This document shows positions 1 through 10,907 of a stretch of 64,000 nt of DNA, one piece after another. The notes below the pieces were generated by a model. It saw nothing but the letters and a program-made list of their open reading frames with translations. It was not told the DNA's origin and did not search any database. Both the position numbers and the translations under genes were made by a program. Source of the DNA: Sipunculus nudus (Eukaryota > Annelida > Sipuncula > Golfingiida > Sipunculidae); NCBI GenBank assembly GCA_026874595.1, contig CM049310.1:90217556-90281555 (forward strand). The letters are read 5' to 3'. Each line of letters opens with the position of its first letter. The stretch's first letter is position 1.

Positions 1-631
1 CTATATGGCACTGGAATTTCTTTAAGTTCTTCCAAGTTCCCGATTTCGTGTACTTTACTTCCTATATGCATATATCTATATATAAGTTAAAAAGGAACAA
101 GAATTAAGCCGAAAGAATCATTTACAGCCGCGTTCTGATTACACTGCCGATCTGTGTGTCAATAAGGTGGCACGCACCCTTTGTTGTTGATTGCGCAATA
201 CCCTGTCCTCGCGGGGCAATAAACCTGAACGACCTAACGCCTCGCTATCTTGAGTTCACGCCTAAGGTGCGATCTATCACACCTCGGCCTCCCAACCGGG
301 TCTGTCGTAAATAAGTGGCCAAAACATGTTCTAATATTAAACTAGCTACATATTTTTACGATCCTCCTTTTCGTTTGATTCAAAGTAGTATTCTTACAAG
401 GACTCGACTTCAAACTGAAGCGCGTCGTAAAGTTATTTCACGGCAATGGACCGGAGCCGTGGATTTGTCACCATCTACACATCTTTCCTGCTTTAGAATG
501 ATGCAGCGCACTGTTGAATGACAAATAATTCATTTTCATACAGCGAGACTATTTTATAAATGGTCTACTACTCATCTGCAGAGAATGTATTGATTAATTT
601 TTGAGAATTCCTGCTGAAAATGGCTTATAAA

Positions 632-705
632 TAAATGACGTGTATACACGTCCTTGGCACTGGGGAATCATAATAAATGACGAGTATACACGTCATTGGC
701 ATCTA
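632..705. repeat. Two palindromes in a 42-base direct repeat
   Basis: GACGTGTATACACGTC at 637-652 is a perfect 16-base palindrome. It recurs at 679-694 with one mismatch (GACGAGTATACACGTC), both preceded by aataaat. The spacing is exactly 42 bases. It may be a subterminal repeat of a DNA transposon or a binding-site pair; nothing nearby decides which. Confidence 0.6.
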
Positions 706-1064
706 AGCTGGCATTAACATTTCTCCCACAATCCATTCCCATGGACATGAACACGTTCGCTTTGACGTTCTACACCTAATCATATGTGTCAAATACAAGG
801 GACAAAAATTAAAATGCCAATCTCCGTGTGGTTTGCTTATCTTAAGCATGTAAACCAAACAATCAAGTCATTGTAAACTCACACTCTCGTAAAAATGTAT
901 CAGTTTTCAAGTCCCTGGGCCAGCACCGTCCATATACATATATAAAATAACCTGTCTGTCCCTAGCAAAAAAATCAATCAATTATGTAAAGCGGATAGTG
1001 GAAATCGTGTAGAGTTTTGTTTTATTACATTGAATGAAAAGATGTAATGTGTATGTTATATTTG

Positions 1065-1067
<3 letters not shown>

Positions 1068-1113
<46 letters not shown>
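1068..1113. repeat. (TA)n microsatellite
   Basis: An uninterrupted TA dinucleotide run of about 46 bases. Its apparent Ile-Tyr reading frame is an artefact. Confidence 0.95.
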
Positions 1114-1114
<1 letters not shown>

Positions 1115-1415
1115 CTTCTCCCTCTTGATATAGCTCTCAGAAACGTAAGAATTTCCTACGATAGTCCAACGATTGTCCTCCATAAAACCCAAAGACAGTA
1201 TATTAGAGTGATTTTGTTGTGAAAAATGACTTCCTTATCAATTGTCAAGGCAGGTCGATATACAATTAGGTTTACTTTAATTATGATGATTTTAAATTGT
1301 TGATGCAGGATTGTTGTAATTTGTGTTTTCAGTATTGTGAAACAGTGTGACAGGCAGAGAAACATGACAGTCTACGGGCAGAATTGGCTCTTACATGTAT
1401 TTCTCTTTGTATTAC

Positions 1416-2459
1416 AGGGTCCTTCTGAAAACAGAATTTTATTCTGAAAAAGGCCACCCTTGTAGATATAGTTATGTATTAATAAATATACTTAACTTAA
1501 AATTGATCACAAATCTCTGGGTTTGTGTAAGTAATAATGGAAATGAGATTTCAAAGCGGTTTTGTAGAGATATTGTATAATAAGCGCAAAATCTGTCGTC
1601 TTACATTAGAGATTCTACGACCAAAAAAATTTACACTGATTACATTTACCATCCCCTCTTGCTGAAAAGTGGGGGAAATATACCCCGCCCTCCCGTGCTT
1701 TAACGCCCTCCGACATTGACAGTTGGAGCTACAACCTTAAAGCAACAAGTACGCCTACTATGCCTCTATCTCCAGATGCATAGTTACACCCGCACACCGG
1801 GCCAGCAACTGAGCGATAATGGGGACGATAGTTGTAATGACACAAAGATTAGAAGTCTTTTCATTTAAATATTGACACTGATTCTTTTACACGCCGACCA
1901 GAACACATAGAAGACCCTAGATAAAAATAATAATAGACAAATAAAAATACCCGGCCGTCATGCAAGGTCGAGATCTTGTGACCGTGTCACATATGGACCT
2001 TGCACTATGTGACTGAATTCTGCGGCCGTGACCTGACAAAATTTTTTATATGTAGACTAGTCAACATAAATTGAGTATTGAAATTCTTAATATGTAATAT
2101 CAGTATGCTTTGATAACCATATGCTATCATTTTGTTAAGGAGACACAAAGCATTTTGTTTCAGTAAAAACAAGAAGTATTCCTGCAATATATCACCACTT
2201 TTCATGATTTCTTGAGACAGTTGACAAGGATCCTGCAAGTAATATACATATCTTTTATTATAATACACAGCATAATATCCACCTATTTGGTCATTACCTA
2301 AGCCATATCATAGGTTTTTATCTGTTAGACACTGCAGCGATTCATCTAGCTATGGAACTGACAAGGATCAGTCGGTGGTAATTTCGGATGTGAAGTAATT
2401 AGATTTTCCTTTTTATTTTTTTTTTCAAGCTAATTTCAATTCTGGAAAAGGTGAAGAAA
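1416..2459 (+). promoter_or_regulatory. 5' flank of decarboxylase copy A, promoter not resolved
   Basis: About 1 kb upstream of exon 1 aligns with the 5' flank of copy B (52776-53799), including long shared stretches such as the one around gcggttttgtagagatattg. It probably holds the 5' UTR and promoter, but I find no TATA box or initiator I would defend. A pyrimidine run ending in CAAG at about 2429 could be a 3' splice site for an upstream non-coding exon. Confidence 0.35.
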
Positions 2460-2660
2460 ATGGACGCACAGGAATTCCGCAAACGAGGTGAAGAGGTAGT
2501 GGATTACGTTGCGGACTATCTGGAGAACATCAGGGATCGCCGAGTACTTCCGGCAGTTCAACCGGGATACTTACGTAAAATGATCCCTGATCACGCCCCG
2601 GAAGAACCCGAGCGCTGGGAGGATCTGATGGCGGACCTTGAAAGGGTGATCATGCCGGGG
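2460..2660 (+). pseudogene. Copy A exon 1 (start codon exon)
   Basis: 67 codons from an ATG in a good context (AAAATGG) to a GTATGT donor, phase 0. It encodes the N-terminal decarboxylase segment with EEFRKRG-type start (here QEFRKRG), VDYVADY, QPGYLR and IMPG, which match DDC/HDC proteins in order. A GTG nine bases upstream is in frame but the ATG matches the start used in copy B. The exon itself is undamaged; it belongs to a gene broken further downstream. Confidence 0.92.
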
Positions 2661-3299
2661 GTATGTCAAAGTAAAAAATAAAATTAAAAAGCATAAAAAA
2701 ATTACAACGTACTTATCAAACCAAATTAATGATCAGTGCAATTTTTTGGCAGGCCACTTCTTCTATAAAACCATCCTTTTATAAATTTTTTATTCAAATT
2801 AACTCATCGTTTATCTCACGTCTTCAGTAATTTGTTCCCTACAAAAATAAATGATACATTTTAAATCAGTTGAATTTGATAACCTTTATACAATTATCGA
2901 TATGTGACCTAGGACTGTACTGAATTTTACTTTTACATGTATGCCTAGGAAAAGATGTTTTGAGATGACTCCCATTTAATCTTTTGATTCCACGATTGCT
3001 GGCTTCGTCACGGGTTATATTTATGAGATTCTTCCTTAGTTAATCTATGTAATCCATGACATAATAGGTAAAATATTTTAGTGTAAAATATTGGCTGGAT
3101 ATCTTTTGATGACTAAATAGTTATCATTCATATTGTATATTAATCCGTTTTAAAATGCTCATACTACTGTTTAAATTAGATACTTATATATAATATAAAT
3201 CTATAAAAGAGAATAAATGCATTCAGATATAGTATATATTTATATGTATTTTGAGCATATGTCCATGCTTGCACAACTTTTCTTTCTCCTGTTTTAAAG

Positions 3300-3412
3300 A
3301 TCACTCATGACATTACCCTAACTTCCACGCCTACTTCCCTCCAGTACTATCTGTTCCCGATGTGTGCGTGGACATGTTCTTCAACGCTATCGGCTGTATT
3401 AGCTTCACCTGG
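3300..3412 (+). pseudogene. Copy A exon 2a, decayed duplicate of exon 2
   Basis: After restoring one lost base near 3308-3310 this stretch reads as a second exon 2 of the same 114-base length and phase as exon 2b, with HPNFHAYFP followed by DMFFNAIGC. It keeps an AAG acceptor and a GTATAT donor. The single-base deletion shifts its frame. The base pattern around the lesion (catgaca against attgaca in copy B) suggests that the conserved Trp codon had already become TGA before the gene duplicated. It may once have been a mutually exclusive alternative to exon 2b. Confidence 0.8.
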
Positions 3413-5392
3413 GTATATAACACTTCCTATAACCCTTCATTGTATTTTTTCGTATATTTTTTTCATTCAGCTACTTCTTTCTATTTTCAGATTACTTTAT
3501 CTGTTCTTTAACACACTAGTGCTTGATTTCTACGTAGGAAATAATACTACAACATTTACATTTAGATTTCCATTACCCGAATAGCCAAAATATCTGTCCG
3601 AGTTTAGAATGTTTATTATTAATATAACGAAACATTACCAAACTGACAGTTCTTTGGAAAACGCTTCACTAAAGATACGGACAGTTACTGCCTTCGCATT
3701 AACATGATTCGAATCTAATACTTATAAAAGGAATTCGCTTCACCTGTGTTCGCAATGTTCTCTGAGACCGCGCTGTGTATGACACTGTGCCATTTTAAAG
3801 GTTATTATTCCCGCAGTGACATGGCCGCTATGACAATCAATTTTTTTCATGTACACAAAGTTTTTAGTGATTTTCCCTGCTTTCCACATAACGGGGAGAT
3901 TACCATGTGACGAAAACAGCCGAAAAGCCTTCGGCAAAGACCGGAATGCGACCTTTTTGTCACTCAAGACAATCCCCCAAGCACGGGATTAAGCGGCTTA
4001 ATTTAGGTCTATGATGCATGTGAATAACTCTTACGTTCTTACGGTGAGGAATTTAAGCATGTTAGCTCTGACCCCCGTGTGTGGTCGGTAAAAAAACACA
4101 TGACTCTCGCCTTATGAATAGGAGGGGTTCAGACAAGGGGGATTAAGACAAAACCTTATATAAGGTCTACATTTCCGGAACAGGGGTGAGGATAGGCGGA
4201 GGCGGGGTTTATAGGTCTCAAAATTGCATGGTCTGATACAATTAAAATACGGTTGCGAATTCATTTGATTCCGCTTCTGTAATAAAGAGGTATACATGTT
4301 TTCGTATCTTTCTTCGGGAATAGTTTCCTTGCCTTAAAACGTACATTTAAATCATCGTTCATGTTTTCGTCGCATCAATATATTCTTTGTACGTCCACAA
4401 ATCTTAACAAGTTAAAGATAATCGAAAGACTAAGACTGAGTGTCCCCGCGCCCCATTCCGGTTTGTATATCTTCAAGGCAAACATACCGTTATATGAATT
4501 TCTTACCACCAGCGCAGCGCCACAAAATAGATAAAATATAAATATTTGTACATATCTTATTGAGACAGTATCCCACAAAAAAATCTACTTTTTTTAACTT
4601 TTAGAATAAAGTCTCCCCAACATCGGTAAAGAGTCCGGTATACCGGGTTTACCAGCTAGTACTTGTATAATTCGATTTGAAGTGAAGGAGTGGTGTATAT
4701 ATGCATGTCCATGTAAGGATACATCAATGGACTACCCTCAATATATCATTCTAGAAATTTGGATAATTCTGAATCACATTTGTGACACCCTTCAAATGAT
4801 ATAGATTGTATAATTGCAGTATTCATGAGCACAATATACCAGCATGCATTATGTTAAAAGCCACACAGAAGCTTGGAGCCTCACCAAGTTATTCAGTTAC
4901 CAAGTTATTGTAAAGAAAGCGATTAAAGAGTAAAGGTGGATTTTTTTTTATGAAGAAGGACACTCGCGTCAAATAAGGTGTTTTCTGGTAATAGGGGATT
5001 AACATATCCAGTAATCAAAACAAACTTTTACCCTACCTTTCCCGTTAAATGTATGCGATTTCTGACAAAAGCTGTGTTCAACCCATATATACACAAGTGT
5101 GACTATGCAAATGTGTGGGTTGAAATCGCTCATATAATTATGCAATTTGCCTGTTTTCACATGTCCGTTAGTGCTTATGCTATAGCTATCTCTCATCTTC
5201 TTTCCCTTCCTCTTTTTGGATAATCTCAACTATTTCCTTGGTAATTGCAACTCTTTCCTAAAAACCTCAGGTACTTTTGGATAAACTAAACTTTTTTGAT
5301 CACATTAGTGACATTTAAATCATATTGACTATATCAATGTACCATTAAAGAGAACAGTATTTCAGCGTGCGTTTTGTTTACAGCCACACAGG

Positions 5393-5550
5393 AGCGTGTG
5401 CGTGCAGCGCGGTTTTCGCAGGTCAAATGACCGCTGACTTGCACCTCTGTGTAACGGAGGTATCTCAGCGGCCGATTGACTTTTCTGGACTTGTCATGGT
5501 CCAATGGGTTAAACCAGGAGCCATCTTGCGGAGTTACTAGGTTCCCTGAT
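5393..5550. repeat. Left terminal direct repeat of the DIRS-type element
   Basis: Shares gcgtgcagcgc, tgaccgct, ggagccatct and actaggttccctgat in the same order and orientation with 9138-9293. It bounds the left end of the coding modules. Indels between the two repeats show that the insertion is old. Confidence 0.8.
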
Positions 5551-6298
5551 TGGGAACTATATTAATTGCCCCTCCCATCCCAATTGATAAAATCACAAAA
5601 ACGTATGGCAAATGTAAGGTGACGGTCTTTTTTAATGCGCAAGAATTACACGTTCATAACAACTTGGTTCTCTTTCATGATGGAGCGGCGCCATTCTATT
5701 TTGATAATTTTAGTTCTAGTATATATTTATTTCAAATAAGGATTGACCTTCAAAATATGGTCAGAAGTATTATATTTTGGAAGGTAGTATTATAATGTTG
5801 ATTGAATTGAAGTAATGATAGAATAATTGATCGTCATCCGAGACACACAACATGTGTCACTCTTAAAATGAGTAAAACTTTGTGGCAAGTAGCCCTCCTC
5901 TGCGAAAGCTGTGTCCAAAAAATCCCGCGCACAAAAGATGAGATCGAAGTAGGTGGTTGAACTTTGTGGGAAGCATGCGCGCGAATCCGTTGGTTCCAGG
6001 CTTAACGAACATCGGTCCGTCAGCAAAGACTCTATGGGAAAACCGGAAGTTAGCCAGGATGGCTCGGACAAGTCACAAAGGATGATTCGGTAAGGACGGT
6101 AATATTTTATTTAGCTGGAGATTACGAAACTTTACAGTTTTTGTTCGACACACCCCATGGTTTAGGCTTGATGTCGCTGTGCGTCAGATGTTTTGTCTGG
6201 TCGAAGGACGACAATGAATCCGACATAGCGTCGGCCTTACAAAATAGAGAAATAGGCAAAAAGCCAAGAGTGTGGCTTCGATAAGATCGTTTAAGTTG

Positions 6299-6562
6299 TT
6301 AGTGTTCCGGATAGTTAACAAAATGTCCGGCGTCAGTAGAAGTTTTATTTTGCAGAACCTGGTCGCTCCTACGTCTGATACCTCTGATAAGAGAGACAAG
6401 TATCCAATTGTCTGCTAGGAGGGTTTGCAAACCTGATTCACCATGCAGCAGTTGGACGGCAGACATGCATTCAGAGAAAGACGTAGGAGCTGTACGCTTA
6501 GCATGAACGGTGATAAACCGACATAACGTAGTGGTTGATGCCGATTCAGATTGGTAGTTCAT
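6299..6562 (-). pseudogene. Tyrosine recombinase fragment (DIRS element)
   Basis: The reading frame contains TTTLCRFITVHAKR, AVQLLHGESG, LADNWILVSLIRGIRR, a run typical of the N-terminal SAM-like core-binding part of DIRS/Ngaro tyrosine recombinases. The catalytic R-H-R-Y half is not recognisable downstream (towards 5790), so the enzyme is a remnant. Confidence 0.65.
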
Positions 6563-6826
6563 GTACTTACATAATTCTGTATAGGTCTTTAGATTATGTG
6601 TTTGACCTCTTCGTTGACTCCGCGAACGTGGGCGATATCATTGTCTAGTTCATGCTCCAGTCGAACAGCTGCCGGAACTGCGGTTGAAGAAAAAGATGAG
6701 CCACAGTTGACATCTGGTAAAGAAGATTGTGTCAACCTAATATTCATGTAAAGGGGAGTATCCCAGTAAGGAGGATAAACGGCGAATTTAACCAGGCTGG
6801 TGTTACCTAGAAATAGCATCAGGGAG

Positions 6827-7012
6827 TTAGTTATATTTCCCTTGTGTAAAATGGGACCATATTTCGAAATTTAACACAACCGATAGCCAGAAGAGAAAAC
6901 GGAGTGTTTCCATGACCAGTGGATTAATACAAGAGCACTTGCTTAATGAAGCAATATTTGTGACGTCATCAGTGAATACTGTAACGGTCGCTTTCGCGTA
7001 TTGCTTAGCCAA
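6827..7012 (-). pseudogene. RNase H fragment (DIRS element)
   Basis: Contains VTVFTDDVTNIASLSK, NPLVMETLRFLFWLS and a closing FTQGKYN, matching the DIRS RNase H pattern in which the aspartate of the TD motif is catalytic and the domain ends in a HIPGKxN-like stretch. Upstream RNase H residues lie across a frameshift. Confidence 0.7.
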
Positions 7013-7139
7013 GAGATTTGCCGCAAATACAACCGCAAGGGTTTCTTAACAGTAAATACAAACGTCGGCTGCTAATGGCAGGTCGTAGGGGAAACTCTTT
7101 TAACCCTAATCTTAACCATATACAAACCCAGCGCCTTGT

Positions 7140-7913
7140 TTAGACGCATCGGTAAACACAGCGTGTTGCGCGGTTGCTCGCTTGATTTTTCATAAAATCT
7201 AGAATCCGTCTGGGGTAAGTTCTTTCTCCCTTGACTACCTGGGTAGCCCAGTTGAGTGTGCCCGCTAAAGACTGTACTTGCTTTAATGTTGCGCGCAATC
7301 TGACGGAGAAGTTTCTCAGCTCTGTCTCAAACTTTTGCAAATATTCTCCGGAAAGGAAAGAGTCATAGCACAAGAATCTATTTCGATGCCCAAAAAACAC
7401 AGACTTTGGAACGGGAGGGGGGGATCTGCATTTTTTCCAGTTGATCGAGAAGCCGACGCATCGTAAAAAACAAAAATCAATGAGTTTATAGTTTGTAAAC
7501 AGTGGTACTTAGATTTGGATACAATCAGAAAATCGTCAAGGTTTAAGAGAATACTATCATACCCTTTACAAGCCATCATTAGCGGAACTGCATGCGTGAG
7601 TCGGTATTCGACGATAATTTACTGCCAATTAGTAGTCGGGTATCCAACATGAAGGTTTGATGATTTCGTAGGAAAAACGCCATCGTAATCCGAGGTATCG
7701 CCAGTTTTAGGAATTTACAGGGACCGAACGATTTGTCGATTTGAAATATTTTTTTGCCATGAAAGCCCCCGGGGTAATTAATTTAGCCGCGTCGTCGACA
7801 CACTGGTAATATACTTTTTCGTGGGTAGTCGCGTATTCATTTTCTGCCTGACCGAAAGGACTTTTAGAATCATGGATTAAACGGATATCGGACGAGTCTT
7901 TTTTTGACCGCAC
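7140..7913 (-). pseudogene. Reverse transcriptase fragments (DIRS element)
   Basis: Three adjoining pieces in different frames: KKDSSDIRLIHDSKSPFG with the following VDDAAKLITPG and a degenerate SxNRSVPVN (7913-7707); LLNLDDFLIVSKSKYHCLQT with FLGIEIDS (7579-7316), where LDD is the polymerase active-site motif; and LKQVQSLAGTLNWATQVVKG (7400-7140), the thumb or connection part. The order is that of DIRS-type RT. Frame breaks make it inactive. Confidence 0.8.
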
Positions 7914-8434
7914 CTAAGGCACTCGTTATGAACTCGGTTAGAGGTAATGACATATATAGCGGCCTTCGGCCAATGCATCTCGATTATGTTTTTCAGCTTT
8001 GTTCATATTCGCGATGGCCGATTTTTTATTATTGACTCCAATCAGCTTTCATGGTTACGGGAAGCTCTAATACCCAACACCCATTTGTGATTCCCTCAAA
8101 TTGGAACATTTTGTCAGGTTCATGCTTTAAGAGCCCATGAAGGATGTGTGATTTGATGCTCGGGGGCTCTCGTGGCAGATTTGAAGTTACAACCCGGTAC
8201 TAGACAATCGTGTATGTATTTACAATTCCCGAAGTTGCCCTAACTAGCGTTAAACAGTCGGCAAACGGGCTGTTCGTTCGCTCGTGTTTTATTTTTGTGT
8301 TAAGGAGGCCCCGGTGGTTTGCTTTGTTTTAGTTTCAAAGTCAAAGTTGCGAAGTGAGGTGACTCGTAACCCTCATCGAATGCTAAAGCTGACTGTTTGC
8401 AACGGTTATCCTTGTCATATTCTAGGACACTATG

Positions 8435-9115
8435 CTAGCTATATCCAGCGCTTGTGAGATCGGCAATATAAGCCGAATACTCAACATATTTCAGGATTGC
8501 TGCCCCGGGTAATAGCGCCCGTCCGAATGCCCTCTGCTGGAATATGGTTATTAGGACAGCCCAATGCTGAGGAAAAATTATATCCAATTTCGGTTTACTA
8601 GGGGCTGTTGGTTTTAATGACAAATTAAATTCTCCGGAATAGCCAACATATTTACCGAAAATAGGGTATGGGGATTCCTAGCCATATATTCTGGTATCAT
8701 GCGGGGTATCGTCTCTTGCATGTCACTCCCTGCTCCGGTCGGAAACAAGACTACCCAAGATAGCGTCCAGAGGTGACAGATTTTCAGCTTAATCGATTGG
8801 ACCCGTCATCTCAGAAACGCAAACCACCCTGTCCTCTTGCATGTCTGCGTTTTTCAGTCTATCAATTGACGCTAATAGTAGTATGCGCTGGCCAAGGGAT
8901 ATGTTCAACTCCTTCACGTCGGCAGTCGTCAGAAGTTTCCAAACATGGACGTGATGACAGTCTTGCTCATTGAGAGTGTCGATAGCAGAGTCGAGGCTCA
9001 GCTGACCACAGACTGATGTCTGTAGTGCATTTATTTCTTTCTCCTTAGGCTCGTTAGAGTAGCCCTGCGAAGTTTGTCTCAGCGTATTTCTCCGTCCCAT
9101 TGTAATTATAGACAT
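8435..9115 (-). pseudogene. Gag-like ORF remnants (DIRS element)
   Basis: At 9115-8789 a 108-residue frame has the run HVHVWKLLTTADVKELNISLGQ cut here to its core VWKLLTTADVKELN and LLLASIDRLKN. At 8623-8435 a second piece has FPQHWAVLITIFQQRAFGR, then GAAILKYVEYSAYIADL. Both resemble the first ORF of DIRS/Ngaro elements; its biochemical role is uncertain. Confidence 0.55.
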
Positions 9116-9137
9116 AAAGCAAAGAACTATTAAAATG

Positions 9138-9293
9138 GCGTGAGCGTGCAGCGCAGTTGACGCCGGTCTGATGACCGCTGGCTAGCACACGGAGGTACAT
9201 CAGTGGCCGTTTTGCTTATCCTGGACCTGCCATGGTCCAGTGGGTTCAAACTGGAGCCATCTAGCGGAGGTTTCATTTACTAGGTTCCCTGAT
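9138..9293. repeat. Right terminal direct repeat of the DIRS-type element
   Basis: Partner of 5393-5550, same orientation. Host intron sequence resumes at about 9294 and runs directly into the ~20-base minisatellite. Confidence 0.8.
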
Positions 9294-9299
9294 CGTAAA

Positions 9300-10265
9300 A
9301 ACTAAATGACACTTTCTGGATAACAACACATTTTTCTGAATAAACTCAACTCTTAAAGAATTTCATCAACTCTTTCCGGCTTCATAACTTTTGCGGCTTA
9401 CCAAAAAAAAAACCTTTCCGGATACCCTAATCTTTTCCCAGCCTACATAAATACTTTCTAGATAAGCTAAATTCTTTCAAGATAACATAAACTCGTTCCA
9501 GATACACTGAATCTAAACGACTAATTACGACTAATCTAAACTTTTTGTGATAAACTCGCCAATTTTCTGTTAACGTTAATCCATTTCGAATAATTTTAAA
9601 AAATCTTTCCGGATAACTTCAAACTTTATAGATAACCTCAACTCTCTCCAATTAAAATCAACTCTTTCTTGGTAACCCGACTCATTCTGGATAACCCTCA
9701 ACAGTTTCCGGATACTATTAACGCTTTCCAGATAAAGTAAATGCCTCTGGACAAGTCTTAGTCTCTCCGCATAATCTGAACTCTTTCCACATTATCTGGT
9801 CTTTTTTACTTTCTGTTTCTGCATAATCTCAACTCTTTTATGATAACCGCTAATATTTCCGGAAAATCTCAACACCTTAGGGTTAACGTAATCTCTTTCT
9901 TGATAATCTTAACTCTTTTTGGATAATCTGAGCTCTTTCTGGATTATCTCATCTTTTGCCGAATTATTTTCAACACTTCTTTTAATACTCCAATTTTTAC
10001 CGGATATTCTCAACTCTTTTCGGATAATCTCAACTCCATCTGGATACACTAACTCTTTCTGAAGACGCTAAACTCTTTTCTGATAATCTCGACCCTTTAT
10101 GGATACCTTATACTCTTCTCGGATACCATAAACACTTTCCTCTTAACTCTATATGATAACTTTAGCTCTTTCTGGATACCTTTAGCTCTTTCGAGATAAT
10201 CTGAACCCATTACTGGTAACCTTAACTCTTTCCGTATCACTGCAACTTCTCCCGAGTACCCTCCA
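9300..10265 (+). repeat. ~20-base pyrimidine-rich minisatellite upstream of exon 2b, copy A
   Basis: Dozens of degenerate units based on ggataacctcaactctttcc fill the last kilobase of intron 1, ending 40 bases before exon 2b. Each unit combines a branch-point-like caac/taac element with a short polypyrimidine tract. The same array precedes exon 2b in copy B, so it predates the gene duplication. Confidence 0.88.
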
Positions 10266-10304
10266 CTGTGCACACATGAAACGTATTTGAGTGTTTAATT
10301 CTAG

Positions 10305-10418
10305 GTGACTCACTGGCACAGCCCGCAGTTTCACGCCTACTTTCCGGCAGCTTCCTCGTATCCAGCCATCTGTGCCGACATACTGTCTGCTGGCATCGGC
10401 GGTCTCGGGTTCTCATGG
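10305..10418 (+). pseudogene. Copy A exon 2b (working exon 2)
   Basis: 38 codons, phase 0 to phase 0, between a TTCTAG acceptor and a GTAAGA donor. It reads [20 protein letters not shown] and then [15 protein letters not shown]. The segment matches the DDC region around THWHSPxFxAYFP, which lines the substrate pocket. The usual AIGCIGF is GIGGLGF here. It is undamaged. Confidence 0.92.
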
Positions 10419-10793
10419 GTAAGATAAAGACCATTGATATAGTTATACCTTACATTGGTGTTCACTGTGCCTTGTCATTAGGTAGAGTTTCTTTTAAATT
10501 TAATAAAAATACCTCCTCAGCTTTGATTCGACAAATGAAAGCGAGATAATGAGACAATATTTTGCGGAAATTTTGCGAAAACCTCTGCAAAGGAAAACAC
10601 TGGTTCCACTCAGATAAAATTCTTCAAAATTGAATCGTTAAACCCTATCTCATGTACCATCTTTATAAATTTTGGAAAATATTCGTGCGTTAGTTTTAAT
10701 TTACTGTAATTATTTAGCTCATCTAATAATAAATCATGTGTAACATATACTTAAGAACTGTACTTGTCTATGATGATATATCTCTAAACATAG

Positions 10794-10907
10794 ATAGCTA
10801 GCCCGGTGTATACTGAACTCGAGGTTAATATGATGGACTGGCTGGCCAAGATGTTAAATCTACCGCAGGAGTTCTTGTGGGGAGGCAAAGGAGGTGGGGT
10901 AATACAG
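10794..10907 (+). pseudogene. Copy A exon 3
   Basis: 38 codons, phase 0 to phase 0, starting [11 protein letters not shown] after a CATAG acceptor and ending GGKGGGVIQ before GTCAGT. It includes [12 protein letters not shown], the conserved dimer-core helix. Its last 24 bases and the donor are the apparent founder of the 32-base array that follows. Confidence 0.92.

Larger units (their letters stand above)
1..1415. other. Left flank without a recognisable gene
   Basis: No convincing exon is visible. Positions about 120-560 are richer in GC than their surroundings and could be the end of an old interspersed element, but I see no domain, primer-binding site or terminal repeat that proves it. 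The rest is AT-rich with a short palindromic repeat near 637-694 and a TA microsatellite. None of it has a counterpart upstream of gene copy B, so it lies outside the duplicated segment. Confidence 0.5.
5393..9293 (-). mobile_element. DIRS-order (tyrosine recombinase) retrotransposon, decayed
   Basis: An element of about 3.9 kb in intron 1 of copy A only. On the minus strand it carries, in order, a gag-like region (9115 to 8435), a reverse transcriptase (7913 to 7140), an RNase H (7012 to 6827) and a tyrosine-recombinase N-terminal region (6562 to 6299). The modules are split by stops and frameshifts. Direct terminal repeats of about 155 bases lie at both ends. RT plus YR is diagnostic of the DIRS order, and direct rather than inverted repeats point to Ngaro- or PAT-like members. 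The insertion occurred after the gene duplication or was lost from copy B. Copy B breaks from the alignment right at the left end, after cacaggag. Confidence 0.82.

Noticed and set aside
1034-1222. Open frames rich in alternating Ile-Tyr over TA runs (also at 40675-40884 and 46027-46341)
   Set aside because: They are translations of (TA)n microsatellites, without splice context or a conserved remainder.
2005-2268. 87-codon minus-strand frame upstream of exon 1
   Set aside because: AT-rich, disrupted in the aligned flank of copy B, no known motif.
9300-10265. Derivation of the ~20-base array from exon 2b (shared ctttccgg)
   Set aside because: Only an 8-base match is shared, the exon end and acceptor are not repeated, and it could be chance. 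This differs from the exon 3 and exon 4 cases.
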